From Rachicladosporium sp. CCFEE 5018 (Eukaryota; Ascomycota; Dothideomycetes; Cladosporiales; Cladosporiaceae), in the NCBI GenBank assembly GCA_002077045.2, contig KZ111205.1, forward strand, positions 24,746 to 58,482: a stretch of DNA of 33,737 nucleotides. Reading direction: 5' to 3'. Below the pieces are notes generated by a model, which was given only the letters and a program-made list of their open reading frames with translations, searched no databases and was not told the DNA's origin. Positions within the stretch are counted from its first letter, which is position 1; every line of letters starts with the position of its first letter. A program made the position numbers and the translations under genes. This document shows, piece by piece, positions 20,567 through 30,888 of this stretch.

Positions 20567-21808
20567 ATGTCGCCCACGATGCCTGCACCTGCAGCAATCG
20601 ATTCTCCTACCGATGCTCCGTCGAAACCTGCTATGTCAATTTCAAATGCTGATGTTTCGAAGCCAAACTCTACGCTGGTGGCGAAGACGGCAGCCATACT
20701 CAAAGAAGCGCGAAATGATGGCTCTGAAGCGGCGACAATCTACTCAGCAGCGCCGTCTGGAGGCAGCCGCAGATCTAGGAAAGTTCTGCCGTCCGATGAG
20801 AAAGACGACGAGCTTGTCGACACGACTGCTGCCTTGATATTGCGATCGAAGAAGACACTCCGCATGGCGAAACGCAAGACGAAGCCGAGGAAGGTTATCG
20901 CTCGACCTATCGTGGCTTCCTTCCTCGAGCTGCCCTCCGAGCTACTGCAGGAAGTCTTTTCGCACCTGGCAATCACAGATATCTACCGTCTGTCCCGGGC
21001 CTCGAAAGACCTCCGCGACTTCATCCTCACGCACGAGGGCTCGATCGCGAGGGACATCATCTCCCTCCGCTACCCTATCCTGGCGAAATGCTTCCCCCTC
21101 CCCGTAACTTTTGACAAGTTACCGCCGGAACACCACGAAGCCCTTCTCTCCCCAGCACACCAAAGTCGACTACTCCTCTCCCTCAAACCCTACGCTCAAC
21201 ACGTCCCTCCCCCTTCGCCACGCACGATATGTAGTTGCGTATCCTGCACATTCGCCTGGATCAACCTCGCCATCGTCACGGACCTCGCGCACTGGCAGAC
21301 TAATCTTAATACTCGGGAGCCGATCCCTATGATCAAGCGTGGCGAGCAACCGCAATGGAATGTGGAGTTGTTGGCGCAAACGAAGCGAACGCTTGAGCGA
21401 GCTCTGACGAGTCCCCTGGTATATGCTACGATACTGGAGCGGCATCTACATACCACCACATCCACCATCCTCCGCCGCAGCCTGTTCACCAAAGTCCGCC
21501 CAGTGTTGCCGGAGCATCGACCATACTGCCTCTCCCATTCTGAGGTCGAGACCGACACTTTTCTCTCGCGGAAGGGACGGGACAACTTTGAGCCACCGTT
21601 TCATCGAGATAATTACTACAACATCGAGGCCTATGCGCCTAATCGGAAGTGGTCGAAGACGGAGGAGCGGTGGATCTACTTTGCACAGGGGCAGCATGAG
21701 AGGGATCTTGAGTGGGCTAGAGCGAGGTTTGAGTGGGAGGGACGGGAGGGCTATGAGGAGGAGATGGAGAGGATGGGGAAGTATTTGAGGGGGAAGCTTG
21801 CGAGGTGA
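20567..21808 (+). CDS. F-box domain protein
   Basis: Single exon, 413 residues. F-box proteins bind Skp1 and bring substrates to SCF ubiquitin ligases. The F-box lies at about residues 118-152: FLELPSELLQEVFSHLAITDIYRLSRASKDLRDFI, with the expected LP near the start and the LSRASKDLRD helix. It is preceded by a basic, disordered N-terminus containing KRKTKPRK. The C-terminal region contains CSCVSCTFAWINL, a RDNYYNIEAYAPNRKW block and an acidic/aromatic tail. This looks like a family of F-box proteins common in Dothideomycetes, with no known substrate as far as I recall. The start at 20567 is the first ATG of the frame. A second ATG lies four codons on. Confidence 0.8.
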   Translation: MSPTMPAPAAIDSPTDAPSKPAMSISNADVSKPNSTLVAKTAAILKEARNDGSEAATIYSAAPSGGSRRSRKVLPSDEKDDELVDTTAALILRSKKTLRMAKRKTKPRKVIARPIVASFLELPSELLQEVFSHLAITDIYRLSRASKDLRDFILTHEGSIARDIISLRYPILAKCFPLPVTFDKLPPEHHEALLSPAHQSRLLLSLKPYAQHVPPPSPRTICSCVSCTFAWINLAIVTDLAHWQTNLNTREPIPMIKRGEQPQWNVELLAQTKRTLERALTSPLVYATILERHLHTTTSTILRRSLFTKVRPVLPEHRPYCLSHSEVETDTFLSRKGRDNFEPPFHRDNYYNIEAYAPNRKWSKTEERWIYFAQGQHERDLEWARARFEWEGREGYEEEMERMGKYLRGKLAR

Positions 21809-24601
21809 TGGGAGATTCAGTTGTAGCTGCTGTAGCTGAGTGGATGATTTGATGAATTCCACCCCAGTGATCACACCGGTGACGAGGATATTGAGGCGAC
21901 TTGACTTCCATGACCATGAATACTGAGGGGCGCATGGGAGAAGGTCCGTTTCCTGACGCTTGGGTGATCTGCTTTATTTTGCACTGCGTGAGATGCGCGG
22001 GGGTGACGCGTCAACCATACATAGCCGCATGATTTTGGGGTCATCTGTGTGCGACGACGGCGAGGTCTCTAGCGCCGCGGTCTTCTTGCCGCGCAAGAGC
22101 TTTCCACAAGCCGTCTCCAGTCACGAATGAAGCCACATATCGAGGCGTAGCACAACTCTCTTCTCCAAGCCTCTGGCACACGAGGCCAACAGCACTGATG
22201 AAAAGTTGATCACTTCCGTGACGGTGACAATCAAAAATTGCGCCGCTGAGGTACCCGAAGGCAACTCATAGCGATGCCTCACCGCGCTGTGCAATGCAGG
22301 AGGTCTCGTAAAGTCAAAGGCAATGGTGAGCGCCCAGACTCCGACAAGGTAAGTATGGAGAGTAGAAACCAACTGATCCGAAGAGGTTTACAAACTATAT
22401 AGTCGGGGAGGAAGAGCCAAGGCGCTAGTGAGATCGTGACTCGGCGGGTAAGCGAGATTGAATGGCGAGTGAGGGTCCGTGCGGAGTGGGAGTGAAGGGC
22501 GGAAGTGAGGGTGGAGGTGAATAGGGCTTTAGTCGGGAGGGAGGGCTCTCGACTCATTTGATAGCGAGTGAGATGGTAGTCTGGCAGCAGTTAAGTGCGA
22601 GTCTTGCTTTGATGGAAGCTGTAGCGCGAGCAACGATCGCTCAGAGAGCCCTCGAACTGGTTGTCGTCTTCGATGTTGGAAAGAGTCCGCTTATTCTGTC
22701 ACTCGCGTACATGCGCACGTGACCGCCGCGAACACCGTGCCTGTCGCACTGCACTCTTGCTCAACAGACGCTCCAGGCCAGTCTGCAACGGATCCTGGCT
22801 TCTCCAGGATGATGAGACAGTATGTGTGCTACCACACGCCCATCTAGAAATGCTTCGAGAGGGCACGCTACCGGCGATGAAGCTGGCTCGGGTCGTGCGC
22901 GAGGCCACGCTTCTCACTGCCGAGTCACGGTATTCGGAATTGTCATCTGCAGGCCATGTCGTTCTTACTCTTGAAGTTCAAGCGAAGATCACGGGAAGAA
23001 GGAAGAGACATGGAGATTTGCTTACCACGCCTATGCTCGACCATCAACTCTGATGGGTCGCCGGATCGTCGCACAGAAGACAGTCGAGGGCATCAAGTGA
23101 AGTCACTTAAGTGTATCAATGTCGAGCCGGGGGAGAGCCATGGCTTGGCAATCCTTTCCCAACTACTCGCACCCTTCGTTGTCCACTTCTACCTTATGGG
23201 ATCTCAAATACTCCATTACTGCTTTCGAAGCAATTCCTCATCGGAATGTGACGGCAACGCAGCCGAGGCTGCATGGTCGAAAGTAGCTGCCACGCCGCGT
23301 CGCTTTCTGACGGCTCAGCCGCGCCCACCGGCGGCGCCGGACTGCGAAACCGTATTACTCGCTCATCGCGCTCTCACTTTCTCAACCGTAAGACCGCACA
23401 TCCATCGCCGACGGCAACGGGTCGGTTTAAGCTTAGCTCCCTGGAACGCAAACGCCGCCAACTTCGGATCCATGGCCCATCTCGTCTCGATCAGCAGGAA
23501 GTCTCACTGCGATGCCTGTATGACGTTGAGCCACTGCTGTTCTCTTGCAACGCGTGTCTGATTCGTCTAGCATAAGAGCTCTTACGCACGTATATCTGAG
23601 ATGTCTCCACCCTTGAGGAATCAGTCTACCATGCTACCCGGAACAGAAGCTCAGCCAACCGCTGTCACAGCGATTACCGGCATGCGTTACAAGTGTCGCC
23701 TATCTTCCGAAGTCAATTCTCGAGTGGCTGTAATACCTTAAACACACTTCTTATGAACCTTCTGCGTGTTTAAATCACGCATGCCGGTTCTCCAGTGCGC
23801 GACTGAATCAGATTGTGGAATCATACGAGGTCGACTAAAAGTCAGCCGCAAGCAGAGTCCGTGCTGCTTGTCATTTGAAAGCGGCTAGCGGTGCACTCCT
23901 CTTGTACAGCCTGTCGACATGCCAATCTCAAGGTGTCACTTCTGAAGCAACCTCACCTCTACCCGGTATGTCCGCACGCTAGATAGTGAGCATGGGCACC
24001 TCCACATGTACGCCATGATGATCAGCGAAGCTTAGTATATCATCGGTACCAATGAGTGTTGAAAAGTCGGGAAGTAAGCATCGCCATCTACGTGAGCTGA
24101 CAAGGGTCCAAGAATGCAGAGTTTAGCAGAATGTTGGTCGACGATAGGGCTAGTCCTTAATGCAGCAAGGCACACTGAAAGCTCTTCTCATTGGCAGGTC
24201 GTTGAATCCTTCCATCACTTTGCTCACGCAGCTTACGGTGGCTGCCGAGCGCTGCCTCCTGTCGGCCACGTGGTCGAGAAATCAGGACCCACACGTCCTG
24301 TATCGAGAGTATGGCGGTCTGCCAGTCGCTTCTTATTGAGGTGAGCCGCTTGAAGCATCGCATAGGTATCACCTACTGGGGCTGATCTCGACAACGACAA
24401 CCGACCGTGTCGCACAGGCCGTGATTGCCGCTACAGCTGAGCGACTGTGCCCCTTCTTTCGCACGCATGCGATTTGACACTCGGCGATGATGTGTGCCTC
24501 GTCAAGGTGGGCTAATCACAGTCATCTCTATCTCGGCAGCGAGATCGCTTATGTGTATATCGCTGGTACTCCCATGATGGGCACCACTTTGTAAGTGTTT
24601 C
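21809..24601. other. 2.8-kb stretch with no supported gene
   Basis: Open frames here (for example 22956-23561 plus, and 22121-22557 minus in two overlapping frames) lack known domains, and I could not connect them with good splice sites. The region contains a palindrome TGACGCGTCA at 22004-22013 and nested inverted repeats at 23676-23788. A GTAAGT at its right end (24591-24596) could be the donor of a leader intron for the C2H2 gene. It may hold decayed sequence, a non-coding RNA or a fast-evolving gene. Confidence 0.5.
23676..23788. repeat. Nested inverted repeats in the gene-poor stretch
   Basis: Outer arms ACCGGCATGCG (23676-23686) and CGCATGCCGGT (23778-23788) are exact reverse complements 91 bp apart. 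Inside them, TTAAACACAC (from 23738) pairs with GCGTGTTTAA (ending 23773) with one mismatch around a loop of about 16 nt. No coding sequence is recognisable between them. They could be remnants of a small mobile element or simply chance pairing. Confidence 0.45.
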
Positions 24602-25614
24602 ATGTTCATTGTCCCTCTCTGCCTGTCCACGTCCTCGGGATATCTTACCGCCTCCTTATTCATGCCGAAAGCTCGTATGTGCTACCAACAGATTGCCGGC
24701 GACCGGGAATCCCATCGCCCTGCTACGACAATGCAATACTGTCAGCCTGTCGATCGATCCATGGAGTACCTGATGCCAGGAAGCACCAGCATCGCACAGC
24801 AAGCATGGATGCCGGTCTTACCCAATGCTTTCGACATGCTTCGTGAACCACTACCACAGGCACCAATGCCATCCTACACCAGTATGGCGCAAGCGCGACC
24901 TGTGCTCTGCAATCACCAGCCCAGTCTCCAAATGCCGCTCGAATCACAATCGCTACCAACGTCCCTGGACCAGTGGCCGGTCTGGCATGACTTCATGTCC
25001 TTCGACCCCTGCTTCAATCCATTCGTATTGGATACATTAAGCTTTCCTGTTCCCGCTCCTCACGCTGCATCATACACGCCACTGAACTCGTGGGATCACT
25101 TGTCACCCGAGACTGCAAGCGGTCAACCAAGCAGACAGGCATCAACCGCATCCAACACCTCCAAGCCACGCTCAAGACACAGCTACACCTCCTCCATCGC
25201 CTCAACCCCACGCAGTCTATCACCAGATCCGTCCGACTCCTCTCGATGTGGCGTCGTGGAGAACTCAGGTCTGTGGCGCTGCGGCTGGCCCGGATGCACC
25301 TCTGCGTCGCGTTTCGAACGCATTTGCGATCTACGGAAACATTACAAGCGACATTACAAAGTGCTGTGCTGTCGGTACCCTGGCTGTCCCAAGGCTGGCG
25401 AAGCAGGCTTCTCCAATAAGAAGAATCGTGCGCGGCATGAAGCGAAGCATAACCCGGAGGTTGTATGTGAGTGGATTGGATGTCCGAGGGTGTTCAGTCG
25501 GGTCGATAATATGGTGGGTACTCTCCTGTTTGAGCTGAGAATCGCTACGATTGCTGACCAATCGATCAGCGGGACCACATGCGGCGGGTGCATCAATTGC
25601 GGGTGTCGACATAG
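24602..25614 (+). CDS. C2H2 zinc-finger protein, probable transcription regulator
   Basis: Exons 24602-25513 and 25570-25614 give 318 residues. The 56-nt intron (GTGGGT donor, TGCTGAC branch region, GATCAG acceptor, phase 0) is required, because only after splicing is the last finger complete: CEWIGCPRVFSRVDNM joins RDHMRRVH, followed by QLRVST and stop. Two earlier zinc-binding units precede it: CGWPGC with HYKRH, and CRYPGC with HEAKH. The N-terminal 200 residues are Gln/Pro/Ser/Met-rich and disordered, as in activation regions, with a Ser/Thr-rich linker before the fingers. The start is uncertain. ATGs at 24602, 24662, 24677 and 24731 are all in frame, and a GTAAGT at 24591 may mark a leader intron ending at the ACCAACAG acceptor near 24692. 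The gene converges with the MFS transporter 286 bp away. Targets are unknown. Confidence 0.8.
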
Positions 25615-25900
25615 ATCATCAGGGCATCAATGCTCGAGACTATTGCTTTCTGTTTGGATAGGCGTTCGGGTGGAATACAGTACACTCAACGCGGCTCAAC
25701 ACACCGGCGTTCATGCGGGGATGTGGCTCCTGGTGTTTTAACATGTGGGCTGGCACTGCTTAATATGGGAGTCGGAGGCAAAAGATCGGCAAGATTCGCA
25801 ACAGAACGTGCCCAGTGCACGGTGGCACAATGTGTTGATACCAGAAGTGTTATACTTGAGAGAGATAGAATCTTGTACAGCTAAGCTAGGCAGCGCAAAG

Positions 25901-27961
25901 CTAGACCTTCTCATTCACCTCATGGGTACCGTTGACCCGTCCCTGCAGCTTCTTAGCCACGTTGTTGTGCAAGAACTTGTCCATGTCCGGAACGAAGAAT
26001 GCTGCTATAACCAGGATGATAGAGAACGGGATGGTGGCATAGAATACGACATGGAACGCTTCAGTATAGGCCCTCTGCAGTGCACCACCGACGGCAGCGG
26101 TGATGGCGGGCGTGATACCAGGTGTGCTCGAGAAGTCGCCAGCGCCGATGCCAGCAAAGAGCGTCGTGATTGAGGTAGCAGGTAAGCCGGCTTCGATCGC
26201 CGCGGGAGGCACGTAGGCGGTGAGGTTTTCGGTCACTTTATTCGTGAGGATGCTGACGTATAGCGTTTGGGCGATGGCGCCGGCCATCCCACGAATCGAG
26301 CCTAGCACGCCAGTCGCAAGACCCTGTTTGCTGTGTCAGTGATGGAGCGTGTTAAAGGAGTATCGACAGTACTTACGATGTCCTGCGGTTCCCATAGTAA
26401 AGTCACGCCAGGGAATGTGATATTCTCGATGATGCCGATGACTAGGCGTCGTCAGCTAAGTGATCAGTTGCCCCCAGGGGAAGGGAGCCGGGGGGGAGGG
26501 GTGGGTTGGCGACTTACAGATCACGCCCAACAGTCCCTGAACAACAGCGGCAGTCTCGTTGCTTGCATTCACTGAGGCGAGCGAGGAGATCAGACCGCCG
26601 CCCAGAATGCAGGTCGCAATCGATTGCCATTTGACCTTCGGAACGTAGGAAAGACTCAGACCTCCGATGATCTGGCCTAGCAAGATACCACCGCCGACCA
26701 GGCACGACTTCCAGCCGACTTGCATGATGTCCGGGGTATAGAGGGTCGAGATCATGGTTGGCCAAAGGATGGTGAGTGCATAGTACACCATTGCGCCGAT
26801 AGCTGCGCAAGTAATGACAGCCACGAAGCCGATATTCTTGAAGAGCCGAGGGGGCATCAGAGGAACCTTCTTACAGAGATATGCCTCTGTCAAGCAATTA
26901 GCAGGTTGCGGTCAATAAGACCACATAAGTGCCTTACCGTATACGCCGAATGCGATAATGGTCAATCCACCGACGACCAGTGTGGCAATGACCGGTGCAC
27001 TCTTCCATGGGTATGCTTGCCCTCCCCATGAAAGTGCGATGATGAAAATCACCCACCCCGCAACGAAGAGGAAGATCCCAATGAAGTCCAGTTCCTTGAA
27101 AGCTTGGAATCTTGTCTTATCCTTATGCAATTGTTCGAATCTTGGTGGATGGTACAGGAACTGGTAGAGCACCAGAGTGACGACCTGTAGGATGATGCCA
27201 ATGTAGTAGCTCCAGCGCCAGCCCTGGGCGGTATATAGGATGAAACACCTCGCTATGACAGGCCCGAACGTACTAAATGGTATCGCAGTGGCGAACGTGA
27301 GAACAACGATAGGCCCACGCTGCTTGTTCGGTACCAGCTCGCCAAGGATGATGCCGAAGGACAATTGACCAGCAGCAGCGAGGCCCAAACAGGCCATCGC
27401 GCCGATCAATTGGTTGATGCTGTGTGCCGTGCCACCGACGATGCATCCTACCAGTCCGAGAACGTTGACGCCCATGATGATTTCTTTGCGTCCGAAGATG
27501 TCGCTGAGACGGCCGAAGAGGAGGAAGCCGATCGATGAGCCAAGTGTCCAGATGGTCGAGACCCAATACAGGTTTGGGCTCGGTCCGATGTCCTCGTTGA
27601 TAAGAAGGCTGCGCGTGTATCAGTCGAGGCTCATTGTGCGTGACCGCATTGAGCTTACAGTGTGTTTGCCGGCAATACCCATCCAAGATAGGCGCACATC
27701 GACGCGAGGCACGTTGCAACCACCGTGCCAATGAATTGAGGGCTGCGATAGTAACCCTTGGGCATGTTGACTAGCTCGCCTCCCACGGCTTCCTGGGCAA
27801 CAAAGTCGACAGTGCCTACATTTCGTCAGTATTGGGACCTGCGTGGTGGTGACTGTGAGCGACATACCATCGGCGTGAACTTGCTCAATGCGATCTTTGC
27901 CATAGTCGCTGGACTGCTCTGCGTGTTCCATAGCCATGGTCTCGACCTTCTTCTCGGCCAT
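25901..27961 (-). CDS. TRI12-type major facilitator superfamily transporter (six exons)
   Basis: Exons on the minus strand are 27961-27868, 27815-27659, 27608-26938, 26886-26518, 26441-26377 and 26323-25901. Together they make 592 codons plus stop, in frame throughout. Donors are GTATGT, GTAAGC, GTAAGG, GTAAGT and GTAAGT, and introns are 50-76 nt. The protein has a short acidic N-terminus and about 14 hydrophobic segments. MFS motif A is intact (GRLSDIFGRK, residues 116-125). Family marks are LPANTLLLINEDIGPSPN and the C-terminal PQDIGLATGVLGSIRGMAGAIAQ. TRI12-like proteins export fungal toxins or move siderophores and other small molecules at the plasma membrane. No toxin or siderophore biosynthesis gene is visible here, so the substrate is unknown. 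A period-8 tandem repeat lies in its upstream leader region. Confidence 0.9.
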
Positions 27962-28752
27962 GCTATTCACGACCCTTCGGTACGAGGGCTTACAACGGCT
28001 GCGCACCAGATAGTAGGAAGGGTGAAGAGAGAGAGCGAGAGAGCGAGAGAGCGAGAGTATGGTACGAAAGGTGAAGAGATCGCGAATGATTGAAACACCT
28101 TGCTGACGAAAATGTACATACCGCACATATGTAGGGCTCAGCATACACGCTCGCGAGACGACTACCGCCAGTATGTGCAGCAACGCAATGTCTAGACCCG
28201 GGGAATCATCGGTAGCGTGATTAGGGCACGACAGGAAGACGTTTCCCGAGACGCCAACGCGGAGAGAGCGTGGAGAATGCCTGTTTCTCCACAACATCCC
28301 CTGGCGAACACGCGGGCACTGCATGCCAACGTGCATGGCGGAGAGATCGCTCTCGAGATGCATGACTCGGATGACCTGGTCAATGGTGATGTCGAGCCGA
28401 CATGTTCTGTGTGGCTTGGGGGTGATCGAGGCTCCAACTCGGTCTGCCAGCCTGGATTTCTCGGATCATTTGCAATACGGATCGCTTAGGATGACCTGCA
28501 TGGCGTGGATCTTGCGCCGGCACAGAGACCATCGTAATTTTCATATGTGTTATCAGATTTAAGGTTGGGTGATCATGTATAGATGTAAGTTGAAAGAGAT
28601 GATGAAGATGAGAGGCGTGGAGATCGCGTCGAAAGCGGGTCCGTGCGACGATGCAATCGCGTGCCAAGTTCAATGTTGATCCATGCTGTGTGACCAGACC
28701 TAGTATAAAGCGATGTACTCCCTTTTATCAGCGACCATCCTGCGCTATCAAC
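27962..28752. other. Divergent intergenic region between the MFS transporter and HAUS1-like gene
   Basis: This 791-bp stretch contains both promoters. It has the tandem repeat at 28031-28057 near the transporter start and a TATAAAG at 28704-28710, 43 bp before the HAUS1-like ATG. The short open frames inside overlap each other on both strands and look like chance frames. Confidence 0.5.
28031..28057. repeat. Short tandem repeat, period 8 (GAGAGCGA), about 3.4 copies
   Basis: Three exact copies of GAGAGCGA are followed by GAG, beside further GA-rich sequence. It lies 70-96 bp upstream of the transporter start codon, so it reads as a CT-rich tract in the transporter's promoter or leader. CT-rich tracts are common near fungal transcription starts. 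Confidence 0.7.
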
Positions 28753-29676
28753 ATGAGCAGTGAGGCAGATTGGCTAGTGTCGCCATCCAAAGCCCGCATT
28801 GCTCGAGCTCAGGCACAAGACTGGCAGTTCGTCGACGCCTTTCTATCAAAGAAATACAATGGCAAAAGACCTCCTACCTTCGAGCGCAATGAGGAGACTC
28901 TTGAGGCGCTGCTTGCGTTAGCAACACTCAGTGATCATGCTGATGAGCAGCACAATGCCATCGAGAAGCTTAAGAGGTCTGCACTGCAAGCATTGACGAA
29001 GAATTCTCCAGGGGACGAAGTCTATCAAATCATACCCCACAGGCTGAGTGCTGATGGCAAGGCCAGCCTGGATATGCTCGCACAGGCTATTGTAGTCTTC
29101 AATATGCCTCTTGCAAGTCCGCCCGTGGACCTTACGGCAGCTGCAGTCTCACTCCAGCATCAGCTGTTCGAGGCGTCACAACTGGAAGACAGACTCGTAC
29201 GGCAAGTGGAAATGCAGCAACGAGATACCACACGACTACAGGCGATCCTACGAGACCTTAGTGACGATACCTTTCATACTGACGACGACCTTCCGGAGAA
29301 GACTATCGAGTGGACGAAGAATGCGAAGCATCTTAAAGCCAAGATCGGCGAGTACGAAGAGCGGTACAGTGCACTTCGGCCTCAGTCTTCAGCCACGAAC
29401 GTTGTGGATCTTGCAAAGCATAGCGATGCACTTCTGCGCCAACAGCAAATGCATAAAGAAGGTATGCTACCGAGGTGTTCAGATTTTCGTATTTCTCGCT
29501 TGCAATCGCGTTTGACTGACATGATAGTCACAGTCCGCACGGAGCTTGACACTTTTCAAGGATTGCCCACGAACATCAGCGACGCGCGGAGGGCGGTTGA
29601 GGCCGCACGGGACGAACTACGTAAGCTCACACGCGAGCGCGATCAATTATTCGAGGCCCTGGTGAAGCCTGGATGA
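28753..29676 (+). CDS. HAUS1-like augmin complex subunit
   Basis: Augmin recruits gamma-tubulin to existing spindle microtubules so that new ones branch off. Exons 28753-29461 and 29528-29676 give 285 residues. The start MSSEADWLVSPSKARIARAQ, the following WQFVDAFLSKKY, FERNEETLEALLALA and the C-terminal FQGLPTNISDAR with ARDELRKLTRERDQLFE all match the layout of fungal HAUS1 proteins as I recall them. Nearly the whole protein is helical coiled coil. The frame stays open upstream to 28651, but the ATG at 28753 fits the family N-terminus. The 66-nt intron (GTATGC donor, GACTGAC branch site, GATAG acceptor) is a multiple of three with no stop. Retention would therefore insert 22 residues rather than break the protein. 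The assignment comes from recall, not a search. Confidence 0.7.
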   Translation: MSSEADWLVSPSKARIARAQAQDWQFVDAFLSKKYNGKRPPTFERNEETLEALLALATLSDHADEQHNAIEKLKRSALQALTKNSPGDEVYQIIPHRLSADGKASLDMLAQAIVVFNMPLASPPVDLTAAAVSLQHQLFEASQLEDRLVRQVEMQQRDTTRLQAILRDLSDDTFHTDDDLPEKTIEWTKNAKHLKAKIGEYEERYSALRPQSSATNVVDLAKHSDALLRQQQMHKEGMLPRCSDFRISRLQSRLTDMIVTVRTELDTFQGLPTNISDARRAVEAARDELRKLTRERDQLFEALVKPG

Positions 29677-29768
29677 ATCGCGTCGCCGACCGCATACTCA
29701 ACCGATGACTAGCCTCTGAACTCCAGAACATGTATTCTTGGTGGAGTTGCTGCAGGTACATCAGTGGA

Positions 29769-29803
29769 CCTGATGCTACCGGTGCTACCGGTGCCACATC
29801 AGG
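29769..29803. repeat. Inverted repeat enclosing a 9-bp tandem duplication, between convergent genes
   Basis: CCTGATG (29769-29775) and CATCAGG (29797-29803) are exact reverse complements. Between them CTACCGGTG occurs twice in tandem (29776-29793), each copy containing the palindrome ACCGGT. The element lies between the stop codons of the HAUS1-like and DUF1275 genes, in their 3' untranslated or termination region. A role in transcript ends is possible but unproven. Confidence 0.55.
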
Positions 29804-29882
29804 GCGAGATCGACCAACCTGGAACTCGCAAGACGCAGAAAATTGCCTCAGATGATGCTCCCATCCCTCGAGACTTCAGGGA

Positions 29883-30888
29883 TCATTCCTCGACAGCACA
29901 ATCGGCAGCCCAGAAGAACCAAGCTGCAGTTACGCCCAACTTCAACACGACAGCACTCCACAGCGCGCCGATCAAGCCGATGTCACTCCGAGACCACAGT
30001 CCTCCTAGCATCGCGCCCAGCAAGAGCAATACAGGGGCAGCAATTCTTCGATTCCTTTCCGCATTCTCCCACAACCCGGAAGTAAACAGCTTCGGATCTG
30101 AGAACAGATCGCAGTAATTCGAAGTCAACACCACACTGGTCAGCCCATTATATTGTAGTACTCGACTCGTCACAGCTTGACCCGCGGACTGGAATGCGAT
30201 CAAGGCAATAGGAACGCCAACCCAGAGACTGAAGCGCGCTTCTTTGCTGGTCTTCGGTCCCAGTGTGACCATCAAGGCTGCTGCCGTCATCATGACTAGC
30301 TGCAGAAGGTACGACGAGACTATGACCCAGCGTTTGCGTGGCGACAGCATTCGATGATAGGTGCTGAAGAACCAGCTTCCGAGGCAGAAGCAGAGAATGC
30401 TGGTGCCAGACCTGAGCCAGCGGTCGTCTTCGGTGGGTGCGATGAGGCCGAGACCTAGGTATATTGTGTTGCCTGCGTGGGCATTAGCCACATGCAGTGC
30501 ATGAGAGAGCGCGGCGACATGGTCAGCCCATACCTGTTTGCATGCTCACGAAACTGCCCCAGATAAATACGCTGCTGCTGTCGAGAAGTCCTGTGATCAC
30601 ATAGCAGGCTAGGAGAGCCAGATCCGCCCATGACTCGCTGAAGTCCACGACCAAGTGATTCTGAAGCCGAGCTGTCCACAGATGGCTGTTCTTCGACTTT
30701 TGGAGCAGTGGCGTGGTCTCATGTTCGCTCTCGTGAGCAGCCGTGCTCGTCGTGGCTCGGATCTGGCTCGATATGGGAGTTTCGGGTGATATTCTAAGGG
30801 GCAACCTCCAGCACTCAATTGTCTGTCGTGGACTGTCCGCAAGCGCGTATAGGTGCAGCGGCTTCCCGGTAGCCGAGCCGCCAAGCAC
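29883..30888 (-). CDS. DUF1275 (YoaK-like) multi-pass membrane protein, 5' end unresolved
   Basis: Exons 30888-30534 and 30472-29883 are joined across a 61-nt intron (GTATGG donor, GCTAATG branch region, CACGCAG acceptor). The join rebuilds the family motif across the splice: WGSFVSMQTG then NTIYLGLGL. Further marks are CYVITGLLDSSS at the first membrane segment, QSAGQAVTSRVLQYNGLTSVVLTSNYCDLFSD, and ENAERNRRIAAPVLLLLGAMLGGL. About six hydrophobic segments are visible. The N-terminus has an ETTPLLQK stretch resembling a dileucine sorting signal. Function of the family is unknown. The frame is open upstream only to a TGA at 30928-30930, and I find no in-frame ATG before the Met of SMQTG. Position 30888 is just a GTG, so a first exon is missing from my model or the gene is damaged. 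It is divergent from the Zn2Cys6 gene. Confidence 0.75.

Noticed and set aside
22121..22557. Two overlapping minus-strand open frames with hydrophobic segments
   Set aside because: They would need an intron to join, and the only acceptor (GGATCAG before 22372) has no donor giving a typical length with good signals. No family was recognised.
22956..23561. 201-codon plus-strand open frame in the gene-poor stretch
   Set aside because: Mixed composition with no domain, and overlapping open frames in other phases. It looks like chance.
27128..27140. GTTCGAATCTT resembling a tRNA B box
   Set aside because: It lies within a coding exon of the MFS transporter, and no A box or cloverleaf arms surround it. 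Other TTCGAATC-like hits in the window failed in the same way.
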